DNA of 64,000 nt from Polytrichum commune. Taxonomy: Eukaryota > Streptophyta > Polytrichopsida > Polytrichales > Polytrichaceae. A program made the translations under genes and the position numbers. The stretch lies in NCBI GenBank assembly GCA_950295325.1, contig OX485803.1:56621554-56685553 (forward strand), read 5' to 3'. A model generated the notes under the pieces. The model did not search any database. It saw nothing but the letters and a program-made list of their open reading frames with translations, and was not told the origin of the DNA. Shown here in pieces: positions 1 to 12,448 of the stretch; position 1 is the first letter of the stretch, and each line of letters begins with the position of its first letter.

Positions 1-94
1 TATTATTTGTGTACACTTTAGTCAACTTGTAGACCATTGTTTAACACATGCATGCAACTCAACATTATTGAACATACCCATGCCAAGATATTAG

Positions 95-230
95 TAAGCC
101 CACTTGAACGCCAAATGCCATGTGGTGACACTTATGGTGAAGTTGTTAATTATCAATGTAACCTAGCATACGCGTCAAAATAGGGTAAGTAACACTAAGT
201 ACCATAAAAAGTGTCGTAATCCCCAACTAA
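95..230 (+). repeat. Dispersed repeat, partner at 28960-29075
   Basis: CCCACTTGAACGCCAA, GTGAAGTTGTTAA, ATCAATGTAACCTAGCAT and AGGGTAA..AACACTA recur in the same order and orientation at 28960-29075. Nothing else is recognisable in 1-325. Confidence 0.6.
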
Positions 231-325
231 AAAACCACCAAAAACCCCACACATACACCAAAATCCTAAGAATGAATCTTACAACATGATGCATACTTAA
301 CCCCCTAATTGCTTTTAAGAGTGTA

Positions 326-990
326 TTGTCAATAATAATAAGGGAATTTTGTAGAGTTGTTTGGAAGCATTTTCAACTAGTTTTTGTACAAACTCCAAGT
401 GAATCGCAATTTAGGATTCTAACTTCAAGGTTTGAGCAGTTGCATGGTATACGTTACATCACATGGGCAATAAATGGGTCACATATTTTTGTTTTAGCTT
501 TTGTAGTTGGTGGAAAAGAATACTACTACATAATGTCTTTTCATTCAATAATTCTATAGAAAATTGTTGGACCATATTGTATGTTCTGGGAATACGAATT
601 TGGCTAGGTAGGAAGTTTTCACGATTGGGTTATTTTTTCAATTTTAAAAAATTGGACGTGGATGCATAAATTGTAAATTTCAGCCATATAATCTTATAAA
701 AGACTTTGCATATCCGGTAAGGCCTTGGATGTACTATTCATTTAAGGGTGGAAATGTTTATTATTTGGAAATGAGGCAAATCGGAATATTATTCGGTTTT
801 CAACTAAGTTGTGTGTGAAAATGACATTTGCAATTTTGAAGGATGGATGAAGGTTGATAATGTAGTGATCTAAAGTATATTTGAAGAACATGCATGATAT
901 TGTAGCATTTGTATAGTATTGCACAATTTCTGCATTATAAACAACAAAGGGATTGAAGATGAATAAATTGTTGAAGCATAATATAAATCA
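326..990 (+). pseudogene. Decayed PIF/Harbinger (HARBI1-like) transposase
   Basis: The frame from 326 reads FEQLHGIRYITWAINGSHI, then VVGGKEYYY, FHSIIL, WEYEFGWLGS, and later (frames shifting) YPVRPWM, FKGG and, around 920-945, a VLHNF-like end. This is the order of the HARBI1-like DDE nuclease domain: first catalytic motif, second motif and C-terminal LHN. The first catalytic aspartate, in the usual AIDGSHI motif, is asparagine here (AAT). Stops and frameshifts break the rest. No terminal repeats were identified, so only the transposase core is called. Confidence 0.72.
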
Positions 991-1756
991 ATAAGGAAGA
1001 AATACGAGAGGACATTAAATTATGGGGAGAAAGAGTTGGACATGCTTAGGTGAAAAGAAAGATTTTAGCTAAGGAAGATGTTTCAATTACCAATGAAGTA
1101 AATGATGTAGAAACAAATTTAGTTTTACTAAGAAAAATGAAAAGACAAATGACCTTCTTCGTAAAGCCACAATGTTGCATAAATTATTAATCAAAATATT
1201 GTGATATTACAGAATCAAACAATGATTGTAGAACAAAAATAATGAAAGAATAACTAAACTTTATCTAGAACTACAATTAAGTTTTTATTCATGTTCTTCA
1301 AGAAATTTTCATTTCTTGGAATGATACAAGAAAAATTTCACAATTACCAACAACTTGTTATAGCATAATTTTAATTTTTTCTTGAATTTGTTTTCCTTCG
1401 TTTTTTGTTGCAATACTTGATGGTGTGACACTTGGTGCTATAGCAATAATTCACCAACATGAAGTATGTATGAATGGAATAACATCTTTTTCCCTTGATT
1501 CTGTAGCACTTACAAGGATGTGATTGTGCACAATTGTTGTAACATGGGCCATTATTGATACATGTTGATTAGAATTAAGATAACGGTAGTCTAGAAAGAG
1601 TTTAAAGTAAAAACATAGACTTCATTATATTTCCTAATAATGAACATGCTTTTATTTTTGTTAAACTTAAGACAACCGGGCATGGAAGGGAGGTATATAA
1701 AGAACCCTTGCGCAAGAGTAAGACGGTCTTTTATCTTATCTCATGGTTGGGTGGTT
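991..1756. other. AT-rich stretch, no gene seen
   Basis: Continues past the decayed Harbinger transposase and may include its 3' end (AT-rich, no open frame). No promoter, RNA or terminal repeat recognised. Confidence 0.5.
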
Positions 1757-1764
1757 CGTGCAAA

Positions 1765-2034
1765 CTCGGGGGGTTCACTGGCGAAAAATCGTAGAACAAC
1801 GTGCAATAAAAAATAAGGTCTAATATATTCATCGTAGATAAATTTTGTAAAAAACTTACATTTAATATAGGGGGTTTTAAAATAGTGAAAAAGGATTACA
1901 TGTAAAATACCATCACATCTTTATTTTGAAAAATACCATACCTTATAATATTTTCTGCAAGGTAAATAGCCCCCCAATAAATAGGTCCCAAACGCACGTG
2001 TATGCAAAATATAAGAGGGAGTGAACCCCCCGAG
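1765..2034 (+). mobile_element. hAT-type MITE, copy 1
   Basis: A 270-bp non-coding element with terminal inverted repeats CTCGGGGGGTTCACT / AGTGAACCCCCCGAG, flanked by a perfect 8-bp duplication CGTGCAAA (1757-1764 and 2035-2042). An 8-bp target duplication is the hallmark of hAT transposition. The interior is AT-rich and shared with the copies at 2317, 21531 and 48531. Confidence 0.88.
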
Positions 2035-2316
2035 CGTGCAAAAAAAATTCCAAAAAATAGTTAAAGGTTTGTTACAATTGTCATGCAGTCATATCATTTA
2101 TTCATTTTGTGAAATCACCTACATTATTATTTCTTATCAGTTCCTAAAACTTCATTAGCTCTAGATACCCTTAGAAATTATCTCAAGCTATGTTATAATA
2201 TAGTTTTTGCACCCTGACAAAACAAATGAAGGCCACAAATATGAAGTAAAACGATAAAAGTGCCAAATGTCACAACCGCCAAAAGGCAGAAGGCTGTAGG
2301 CGTAAGTCATTGTCTA

Positions 2317-2585
2317 CTCAGGGGGGTCACTGGCAAAAATCGTAGAACAACGTGCGATAAAAAATAAGGTCTAATATATTCATTGTAGATAAATTTTGTA
2401 AAAAACTTACATATAATATAGGGGGTTTTTAAATAGTGAAAAAGGATTACATGTAAAATACCATCACACCTTTATTTTGAAAAATACCATACCTTATAAT
2501 ATTTTATGCAAGGTAAATAGCCCCCCAATAAATAAGTCCCGAACGCACGTGTATGCAAAATATAAGAGGGAGTGAACCCCCCGAG
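2317..2585 (+). mobile_element. hAT-type MITE, copy 2
   Basis: A 269-bp element nearly identical to and in the same orientation as the copy 283 bp to its left. Flanks are ATTGTCTA (2309-2316) and ATTGTCTG (2586-2593), an 8-bp duplication with one change. Separate target duplications show two independent insertions, not a local tandem duplication. Confidence 0.87.
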
Positions 2586-3149
2586 ATTGTCTGGGATGAG
2601 AAAAAATAAATAAACACACACACACACATAATTTTATCATAGCTTCAATCTTGATATAATACTAAGCTTGGCTATAGGGTTATTTAAAGCATGTATAGGC
2701 AAGAATTTAATCATACAAGAAGTTTAGGCTATAACTGATGGCTTTGTAAAGAAGACTATGTTAGTCGTAGCTCTTTTGCTTTATCGAGAAGTTGTTGATA
2801 ACTTCTTTTGTCATCTTGGTCAGGTTGTGCAAATTATTGACCACTTTCATTATTAAAGTGGTTGTTGACTATGGTCACTATTTGGCTCTCTTCAAATTAT
2901 TTTTTCGTCAATCATGTATTCTTTGATAATGAAGTTGTGTTTCCTTTTGCATGATAATCAAGAATGGTTGAAATCTTTTATCATAGCCACAAATAGAATC
3001 TATAGTTTGATTCAAGAGGTAACACTTAGATGTAGCATATATATATATATAGAAACTAATGGACGTAAAGAAAAAACAACATAGGAGAAGTTAAGAGCTT
3101 GTTGTACATGAGAATAATGTGAATAGATAGAGACCAAAAATATGAGATG

Positions 3150-3230
3150 GGCTAGTGGTTAGAGGGAGGAGGAAGAAATACTTTGAACAAAAGAGAAGAG
3201 GGTTCCAGTCTTCTCAATCGCAAAAAAAAA
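3150..3230 (+). mobile_element. Possible tRNA-derived SINE fragment
   Basis: GGCTAGTGGTTAG (from 3150) resembles a polymerase III A box and GGTTCCAGTC (3201) a B box at tRNA-like spacing, followed by a nine-A run. No target duplication was found, so this is a weak call. Confidence 0.28.
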
Positions 3231-3349
3231 TTTAAATCTAGTAACTAAATTTCATAATACAACCTCATCATACAACCCATATATAATTGCACTTAGATTC
3301 ATACAACATCGTTTTTTATAAAAACAATTTTACAGACATTTTAATTTTT

Positions 3350-3709
3350 TTATCTTGTTTGTTTGTTTGTTGTTTTTACACATTTTTTGTCAATCTTGCC
3401 TCGAATAATAATTACGTGATACACTTCAGAATCTCTGCATTTAGTTTTTTCCATATCATCTTTTTCTTCATCAGATACATGAACCTCAATCACATCCGTC
3501 TCATTGGTTTTTTTCATCTTCTTCACTCCTTCTTTTGTTAGACACCCTCCCTTCTTCCTAGTAAGTTGATTATTTGTTGTTGTTGCCACTTGTTCCTTTC
3601 CTTGTAAGATTCTATCTCTAGTAAGACTCTTTAAATGTTCTTCTTGCAAAAAATTGAACATGGATGTAATTGGAAGAAGGTGAAATGCACTAGAAGGATA
3701 GGGGAGCAT
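3350..3709 (-). other. Unrecognised 119-codon frame, Lys/Glu-rich
   Basis: From 3709 to 3350 the minus strand encodes a charged stretch (KKMKKTNETDVIEVHVSDEE, then KDDMEKTKC). Codon use is A-rich like the surrounding DNA. It could be the tail of a decayed transposon protein such as a Harbinger ORF1, but no motif proves it. Confidence 0.2.
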
Positions 3710-5880
3710 ATTATGACTATGCTATATTGATAAATGAATGTATGGTTATTTTTTAATTTTTTGCATCCATTGTGAATTTTGTGACCACTCTCCTTGCGAC
3801 TTTTTATGTGACTCGTCATCAACAATATATTCCTTCATGTTTTGAAAAAATTTAACACACTACTACCCAAACCATGCCAAAACAAGAATGCAAGAGAAAT
3901 GAGAGAATATTGCAAACAACAACTTTTTATATTTTAATTTTGAAATATAATGTTAGTGTATGATAAAATTTAAATTTAAAAAAAAGCCGCCATTGTATCT
4001 ACAACCCCTCAAATAAGTTTCATTATAAATTTATTATAAAAATATTTCTTTGTCATGGGCCACTACATTTTTTAACCAAGCCACCTCTTTTGCCTTTATT
4101 ACTACAAAATCCATTGGACCATGTTAGTACATAATGTAGGACTTAAAATATGTCTTTGGGAACCTCGAACTCCTTGGGACGACTTCATGGTCCATGGTGT
4201 AAACAACCCCTAAGTTATGGCAAGAGGATCATCACTACAACCTTGTTGTTGCAAAGGCTAAGGATCCCTATTATAATATTGCAATAGATAAAGTTATTAG
4301 AGCATGAGTCTCCAACTCATAAAATTCCGATTGCTAGTATTGTAAATGTTAAGGTGGAGGGGTCCTTTATGAAACAAGTGATGAGTAGGATATCAAAAAC
4401 ACCGTTGCAACTTTGTCAATTTAGAGGAATAGGTCCCTAATACAATAACATAATCTAACACAAGGTCCTTCCCAAGAGGTGCCTTTGTGTACATCAAGAG
4501 GGGGTATTATGAGGGTAGGGTTTTGGTACTTGTTGTAACATGTGTTGGCTTCCATTCCCAAGGCTAGCCTCAAGAGATTGTTTATCCCTTTATTTGACCT
4601 ATTTAACCCTTGAGCGCTCATGCAACCCAAAATGGGTTGCCACCTATTATTTTCACAAAGTTTGCAACCCATAAATTTTGCTCACATGCTCAAATTGGGT
4701 GAGATATTTCCCACCGGACAAGTTCACGGCGGTGCATGACTTTGCTGGACATATCTGGCAAACTTTTGAGTGTACATGTTGAAGACCTCATTCAAAGGGT
4801 AAATCTCCATAAATGTCATGATTTGGCCCTTCAAGTTTGAGGGTGACAAACTTGGTATAAGTTTCATAAAAAATTAAAAAAAAAAAAAAACACCCAACCT
4901 TTTGGGAGGAGCTCACTTGACAACCATATAATATTTATGGCCAAATTTCTAGCTTCCAAAAACCATGCCCTGACCCAAGTGGACATCTAACATAAATTTT
5001 TGGAGTTTTTGGGAGTTCTCCCTTGATGACCTTGTAGATGTTGTATGACTTACTTTGAATTTTCACATCGAGAATATATGGTGGTGTAGTTCACTTTCAT
5101 ATGGTTGGAATTGAGAAAAACAAATTCTAATTCACTACATGATTGGAAATTCATGCATAGGTGTTGGACCTACTTGAAAATGGAATGTGAACACTTAAGC
5201 TTGTAGACTCCATAAATATCTCCTGTGCTTTGCAATCCATCACCACTATTCAACCTATGCAATGACATTGCTACCCTCTCTTGCATTGACACATTAACGC
5301 TAAAACAAGTATCCTCTTTCTTCAAATAGGGGCCCAACCTCCTATATCAAGATATGAATGTAATAAAATTTACTCAAGTTCACTCCTAAACTTTTTCGTC
5401 GTCCACGAACCCAACAACAAGCAGTCTACAAATTTGTAGCTCCGTTCTTGACTCTATATGCTCCTCTGTATGTCCCATGTTTTCAGAACTCAAGCTAAAA
5501 ATTACAAACTTCTCCCATTCTCCTTGCAAAAGCAATGCTTGAATGTCCACAACATGTTGCACAAGCATGTACAAATACATGTATAATCTTAAGAGCAAAC
5601 AAGTCTCTTCCTCCTCTGGACCATTGCAACCATGCTTGTTGAATTCAAGGTGAAAACAAGTGAAAACAAGAAGATAAGAGAAGTGAAACCAAGATAATGG
5701 TCAAACTTGATTTTTTTTTGTCTTTCAAAATTGCCTTTGTTTGAACATTTATTATAAAAATCAGCGCATTCATCTTTTTGGTGCATGGTCATTCCCCTCA
5801 GTCCACATTCGGTTTACACTTAGTGAGGGGCCCATAGGCTTTGTAAATCGAGGGTTTTTAATAAGACATTAGATCCTGGA

Positions 5881-8430
5881 GTCGGACCATGGAAAAAGGC
5901 CGTCTTCCATGGTCCAACTTCATGGTCCATGGTGTAAGCCGGCCCTTAACTTACTCCTCGCTTGCCTCACAAAAGGACCCCACCTTGCCATTTGCAGAGG
6001 CATGTGGCTTCTCTTCACTGGAGGTGATGAAAACCAACTATTCAGAGCGTAATAATGGGAGGTTCACAGTTGTGTCCCAATTTACGCACTCATCAGTGCC
6101 ACATATTGATGCGCACACCCTGGTTGTGGGCCTGCCTCTTCACTGTGCAGTGGAGGTCATGCTTACAGATTTAGCTCGGTTTTAACTGCTAGGGAATGAC
6201 CTGTGGGCATAAGTAAGGTAGTTGTAAGTTATGCAGCCTGTAACTGAAATGTTCTCCTTAGCCCAGGAATAAGTTACCCTGTGGGAAAAGTAAGAGCATT
6301 GTGGGGAAAGTAGTACAACGGCCAAAACCAACCATGCCCAAATGATTAAGGCAGGCCCGGGCTGGGCTGGGCTGGCGCATCAACTGAATTGGGCTCTTGA
6401 AGCTGTGGAGCGAACAGCATTGGAATTTGTACATTCTGCTTTGTCGGGCTGCATGCATAACTTAGTAGTTCCCACACAGCCACTACCTTACTGGAGCAGT
6501 GAACTACCCGGGCCCATGCCTCTGCAACCAGTGCCCCTCTTTCCCTCGCTAATAACTTAAGTCACCATTTTCAATCTACTTTGGGGTTGTAGTAGTCTAG
6601 TCGTCACCGGAGCCAGCCGGCTTGAGTTTAATTTCTCCATTCACTGGCCGCGTATTGGAATAATGAATGCAATGTGGGCACCTAAATGTTGTCACGTATG
6701 CCATTTATTGGGTCCCACTTTGTGGGGGAAAAAAAATTATAGATACCTTATTAACATGTCCATATATTGCTGCACAGAGAGGTGAGGGAAGGCCAAACTT
6801 AGGTAAGTTACATGGTGCCGGCCAGCGTCATCATTAGCCAGTAAAAGCTGAGCCTCTTTGTTATATATTTCCAGTAAGAGGGAAAGCTAGTAAAGTATTG
6901 GTGATAAAAAAAAAAACTGATGGTCTAGTTGAATGTACTAAAGCAACAGACTTGGTAATCCTCAGAGCAGGGAAAGAAAGAGGTTGCTATTAGGTAATAT
7001 TCTTGCTGAAATGGTTGGGGGCTGTGTGTGTGTGAGATTTTTATGTACGATGTGGTTTGAAGTTGTGGGAATGCAAATATGTTCCCAAGACAATGGATTT
7101 CATGTACTTCTGGAAAAACATGAAGTTGAGAGTCCTGAAATGATGCTTTCATAAGGTCAAAATGCTCCAATTACTAAATTAAGGGCACTCAACCAATCTC
7201 AAGCCGATGCATTAAATGTACTAGGCATATTTGAAGTAGCCTGCTCTTGACGAGTTACCACGTGTATACCCTAGCAGCAAGATGAAGTTCTGGTATGGAG
7301 AGAAGGAATTATCGTATATGAGCATACCCCTCATTCATCCAACACAAAATCCCTGAAATAATATGCAGTCCAAAGGCGATTCTTTTAGTTTATTTAACAT
7401 TGGAATTAGCTTCAACTATCCCGAATTAGTATGTATGAGGTGTTTCAATTAAATTGGCCACACATCTATAGGGGATCATTGATGAGGGATGTGTGCCACT
7501 CAAGTAAGGTGAAGGTGGAAACATTGGGAAACCCCTTAGAGTGTGGAGATTGATTTTCTTGAAATAGTTGACCTCGGAATTAACATCAAAGATACCGAAT
7601 CGGTCTAGAACAACTAAGTTGGGATAAATAAGCCATTTAAAAATTGACATCTGCAATCTAGATTCCTCGTAAATTGATCACACTAAGTTGACAAGCATGT
7701 TGTTTGGACCAATATTTACAACCACACAACTGTACATCTAATCAATCTAGAGTGGCCCATACTATTCATTATCAATCCACATGAATGATCTTGGAATCAT
7801 TGCAAGCAAGTAGAGAAGGTGACACAAGACACTTGTTGCTAGGTGATGTCAAGTCATGAAGATCACCTTGATTAACATGACACACAAAATTGCATTTCAC
7901 ATCAAATAAGACATATAGCATGAAACGCATATTGGTATGAAGAATACTGGACATGGCAGGTGGAATCATCATATCAAAAAAATTACTAAGATGCATCTAC
8001 ATCTAAAACCCAACACTATGTTATTAGAATCATACATTTGGGGCTTAACAATGTATACGAGACTGGGACATCGTGTTGGTTTCAAGACCTTCTGTCTTGG
8101 TTTCGGGCATGCCTAACTTATCACTTCACCCGCACAGTGCACCATCCATCCAATGATTTGATATGCTCCCAAATCATTTATGAACAGAGCTGGGGACCCC
8201 CCCGACGTTTGACAATACAAGATGCTAGCTTATAAGCTCTAAGTTAAGATGTGAAGCTCTCCAACGTCTGAGGCCTACTTATACTAATTTCCTCATTCCC
8301 TGCACGCACCCTAGCTAGCTAGCTAGCTAGCTGTACGGGACTCATGTGGAAGCAGATTATATTGTTGTAGGCAATATCCTCCCACTGCACTGAATTGATG
8401 TGGCATCATATATTTGCTCCCTCCCTCCCT
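5881..8430. other. Mixed low-copy DNA, no supported gene
   Basis: Base composition is closer to even than in flanking DNA, especially 5.9-6.6 kb, but the reading frames there (up to 98 codons) lack recognisable domains. Inverted copies of an AATTAGCATC/CCGAATTAGTCT-like motif appear near 7400 and 7575. Confidence 0.4.
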
Positions 8431-8436
8431 CAGCAC

Positions 8437-8722
8437 TATATAAGTTACTGCTCCGCACGATCCCAAAAAGGCTGCGCTTCTTCACCTAGCTACAAGTGGT
8501 GATTGTGCAATCCTGAGCAACAACAGTAAACTATGGTTTCCCATTTAACATCCCTTACTTTTCTTGAGCCCCACCCTGACGCCACTTCTATATACTGTGC
8601 CCAAAGCGCAGCTTGAGGGGAGGGTGGTGGGTCACCCAAGCCTATATATGTTCCGTTGGCCTGCCGACCATTATTATCAAAGCCCGATGGCCCCGCCTAG
8701 GCAGGAATCATGATGTATGCGG
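8437..8722 (+). promoter_or_regulatory. Promoter-like TATA region followed by a possible non-coding first exon
   Basis: TATATAAG at 8437-8444 sits after CTCCCTCCCTCCCT and before a C-rich start-like segment. Downstream is a 27-codon ATG frame (8533-8616) and a strong donor-like CGGTAAGT at 8721. The stretch 8.4-9.1 kb is GC-richer than its surroundings, with a (CTAG)n microsatellite at 8311-8332 and a (GAGC)n tract near 8861-8880. No protein or known miRNA was recognised, so a non-coding or lost gene is possible. Confidence 0.35.
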
Positions 8723-10135
8723 TAAGTAGTAGTGCCTCATCAGGTGGTTTGACTACACCTCCTTGAATACCTAGAATACATTGGCGGTGGTGGCCCATCA
8801 TCATGGACTCCAGCAGTTCCTATTCTAGTAATAGTAAGTAGGTGTATGTATGAGTGCAGTGAGTGAGCGAGCGAGCGAGCCGGGGTCGTCCGCATGCATG
8901 GGGCCCCCCATCTCTCCTGTTTATTTAATTCATTAAGCATGGGCGGTGAACGGTCCTGAGTCCTCATCATCATGGCCTTGCCATCCCGCCCGGGTTGTTT
9001 AGAATCTTGGATTTGGCAAGTGCAGGTGGGCACTGTATAACAAGTAGCTGGCTAGTAGGCCCGCTTCACGCTTCACGCTAATACACCTCCCGCCTCCAAT
9101 CTGCTCAAGTTGCAGCGCGCTCATGCACCATCAGTATCGCAAATGGAAGTCTGCACTTATCACTTGGTGTGAGCTACTTGTGGGTTTCCACCTTTTCCAG
9201 ACAACACTGCCTCAAATGGTCGGAAGCCGCTGAACACATGCTTGAGTGTTGCCCAAAAGAAGACGGGTTGGGAGGTCGAATGAGGCTTCGAGTGACTTCG
9301 TACCGCATTCGAGTAAGTTTGAGAGACTCATGGCAACAATTTTTAGAGTAACTCTTGTTATGTCGTCACTCATCTCAATTGTTGGACACTCGCATGTGGA
9401 TGCTATATGGCAAGGCTTGCTATTAAGATCAGACACCAAAATACAGTGACATGTTACAATGAGATTGAAGTACGTGTTCAAAATAAACTAACCACTATAT
9501 TTATGATATGTGAACATGATAGGAAGGGCTATATGCAATCACTTTTTCTTTTTATTAAAATGAAAACAAAAACTTGACTTTCATTTTTTATAACTTCTGC
9601 ACCTCGACTAGTGGTTTGAACTTGAAATGACAATCTTTGTGATGTGGAATTGCGCCTCATCGGATGAGACTATTCATGATTTGTTCAAGTGGGCAATTTT
9701 CCATGGAGTTGGAAGTGCCCACAATTGAGCCACAAGTCTTATTCTTTAGAGGCCATGCCAAAACGTAAGTCTGGCTAAAGAAAATTATAAATAGACTCAC
9801 ACATAAACGTCATCAAAATTTGGGACCAAATCAACAATTTGGAAAAAATCTTTCATAATTGCCACTTCCAAGACTTGTGTTAGTGTTAGTGACCTAAAAA
9901 ATAAACTAGGGAGGTCAAAAGTTGCTTTGCTCTATCTAAAGCTACAAAACTTTTTCTTTTCTTTTCTTAGATTTTCTTTGATTTGGAAAATACACAAGTG
10001 GTGAGTGGAGAAAAGAGGTGCAGAAGAAAATGAGAAAATTCTTAGTTATATAAAAATGAACATGTCAACACTTGAAACTCAAAGAAACCCTCCAAGAATT
10101 TCTACAACAAGGAACCATTAGGAGCAATGAACAGG

Positions 10136-10335
10136 GAGAACTAACCACTAATTATACATGAACCAATTAAAATTAAAGACTTCAGGAAAATTACCAATCA
10201 TTTTGAAAGATTCTATGGGATACACCTAATTTCAATGAAGAAAAACTAAAAGATCACAACATGCAACTGGTTGGACTTGGAAACGCTAGGATTTTGACCA
10301 ATTATGCCCAGAAAGCTCCCCAGACACTGATAAGG
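10136..10335 (+). repeat. Dispersed ~200-bp repeat, copy 1 of 3
   Basis: Shares, in order, AAGACTTC, ATTACCAATCATTTTGAAAG, AACATGCAACTGGTTGGACTT, GGATTTTGACC and AAAGCTCCCCAGACAC with copies at 22950 and 35055. Non-coding; superfamily unknown. Confidence 0.68.
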
Positions 10336-10627
10336 AGATTGCAACCCAAACTCCTTGCCGATTTCATCCCTTTACTTTATGATTAACTTTAAATCGAGTC
10401 GGTGATACCAGATCAATATGGGCGATTTTTTTTTTGATTCAGGACCAACAGTGCCCGAGGCGTGAAAGGTCGTCTCTTGTTGTCTTACAACCCTGGTCAG
10501 CCGTAGAAATTATATATGACCTGGCCCATGTGATAGGTGTGGAGCTTGCTTTCAGGAAGCAATTTGCACACAACCAACAGTATCTTGGATGAAAACATTA
10601 CTTTATGGACGACTTTGTACACCCCCT

Positions 10628-10645
10628 CCCCCCCCCCCCCCCCCC
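10628..10645 (+). repeat. Poly-C tract, 18 bases
   Basis: Uninterrupted C run preceded by CCCCCT. One of about ten poly-C/poly-G runs of ten or more in the window. Confidence 0.9.
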
Positions 10646-12306
10646 AACAATGAGGCTCCAGGGATTAAGCTACCAATTATAAATTTCAACAAACAGAAAC
10701 CCCTACTGTATCTGAGGGAAGGTAAGAAACTTACCAAGCCTTAAGTATCCTTTGACCCATGCCAAAGATCAAGTGTGAATGCCAATTTGTTAACAATAAA
10801 CTGTAATCTGGTCTGCAGTATTAATTGCCAACAGTTTAAGATGTCTATAGAAACTAGCAGTGTCATCCAACAGCTGCTTCATTCTGTGAATAAATAAGGC
10901 GTACAACCTATAGATTGGTTTTGGTTTTACCTACAAATTAACTAACCATGCAAGAAGAATTTGTGACCAAGCTGGGATATATATCTGTGTCCGGTGTTGC
11001 GAGGGATGAGCGGTCGTGAATGTGGCAACTATAACACAAACTAACTTATACTTAAAAGTCAATGGACTTAGCTTGTCAGACTTTACTTTGTCAGATGCTC
11101 AAATTCAATTAAAGCATACAATATTATCTATAACAATAGCACCTGGGGAAGAAAGCTAATCCTGTAGCTACATTGCATTTTCCAAGAACATGCTCATACA
11201 AATTCCTTCCAGAACAGTGATTCAAAGTAATGGAGATAAGAGGTTGGGGGAGTTTATTTCAGGCCTCAGCCAGTTGCAAGTCGACTAGCCCAAGCTCCAG
11301 ATCAGTCTTGGAAAAGACCTTCATCCTCAAGTTCCATATAGAGAAGAGGCATCCATAACCAATCACTTAAGAGATTTTGCACCAGGTCTGAAGAAGTATA
11401 AAGCGGTGCAAAAAAAATATCATGTGGGAAGACAGAAATAAGGAAGATTGCAAAATTTTCGGTGATTTTATTCTTTAAATTGAATTATTGTGAATTTTTC
11501 AACTCAAAAGTTGATCCAAACGCATTACCAATGTCTAGACTCTACCTTACCCTCATTTAAATCACTCATTCCTCCTCATTTAAACTCTCAAAACCATGAC
11601 ATGTGTCATGGCACTATTGATTTCAACCTGATCAAAATTGAGTCCCAACCTGATTGAAATTACGGTACCCTCTAGATTATGGATAGGGCCTGATCAGAAA
11701 TAGGCACCTCTACTATATATATCTATCTATATCTATATACATATTTGTACGCATAGAATGTGAGATCCACTATTCAACCTGCAGTGCTATCCTGAAAGTA
11801 CACTTGGAGCCTTGGAGGAGCACCTTACAGATTGACTTTGTTGTCCATGGGTCTATTTACATTTCACACAATTACACGGATCTTTAGAAAAATCTTAGTA
11901 ATATTAAATATTAAAATATCTATATTTTAATGTTACACCTACATTATATTGAAGTTCAATAAACCTCCACAAGTACAGAATGGTAAAGATAGCAGTTCTA
12001 AAGTTGCACAGCTCCAAACAATCCGAGTAGAGTGTGGGTCAGAGTGCCTCGGGCCTCACTACTGCTGCATTTCATGAATTTAATTTACTTTCCAAGTGTA
12101 GGATCAAACGTGTAATCCTGAATGAAATTAGAACATCATTCTAAGGATCACATTTCCAGAACTGCATGTATGGGGTGAATATCACCTTATATAGTACCCC
12201 CACAATTTTGAAAAAGGTTTGGGAAAATCCCTGTCGATATTTTGCTGGTCAGCTGGCTTTGTAATATACATGCTGAGAGCTGAACAAACTGAGAGAATAG
12301 TCCTGC

Positions 12307-12433
12307 GTCGTGGCGGTGTTCTTGCGCCCGAGGGGCCCCGCCCCCCCTCAGTGTGGGCGTGGGGGTGTCCTTTTTTCCTTAGTTTATTCATTTTGGCGTT
12401 GGCAGTTGGCCTTCTGTCTCAAAAAAAAAAAAC
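12307..12433 (+). mobile_element. Short poly-A retroposon (SINE or 5'-truncated LINE)
   Basis: The 127-bp insert ends in TTGGCCTTCTGTCTC plus a run of 12 A. It is flanked by a perfect 15-bp duplication AGAGAATAGTCCTGC (12292-12306 and 12434-12448), diagnostic of target-primed reverse transcription. The body is GC-rich in its first half (GTGGCGGTGTTCTTGCGCCC) and T-rich after. It shares its 3' end with the fragment at 23742. Confidence 0.85.
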
Positions 12434-12448
12434 AGAGAATAGTCCTGC

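Larger units (their letters stand above)
2594..5880. other. AT-rich intergenic DNA with decayed repeats
   Basis: Holds an (AC)n tract near 2613-2627, an (AT)n tract near 3041-3055, the weak SINE-like fragment at 3150 and the unassigned frame at 3350-3709. CTTCATGGTCCATGGTGTAA occurs at about 4183 and again near 5918, probably ends of further decayed MITEs. No gene is supported. Confidence 0.5.
9034..12291. other. Intergenic stretch, no gene seen
   Basis: Contains the dispersed repeat at 10136 and the poly-C tract at 10628. Short (AT/CTAT) runs occur near 11705-11740. Frames near 9.2-9.5 kb on both strands overlap each other and show no known motif. Confidence 0.45.

Noticed and set aside
4623-4642. 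CAACCCAAAATGGGTTG hairpin
   Set aside because: A single short perfect palindrome in AT-rich filler; expected by chance in 64 kb.
5820-5955. GGGCCC...GGCCCTTA pair suggesting another Tourist-like MITE
   Set aside because: The two ends do not match as inverted repeats beyond GGGCC, so no element could be delimited.
6390-6420. CTTGAAGCTGTGGA, resembling the miR396 star strand
   Set aside because: Too many differences from the miR396 duplex and no foldback partner found nearby.
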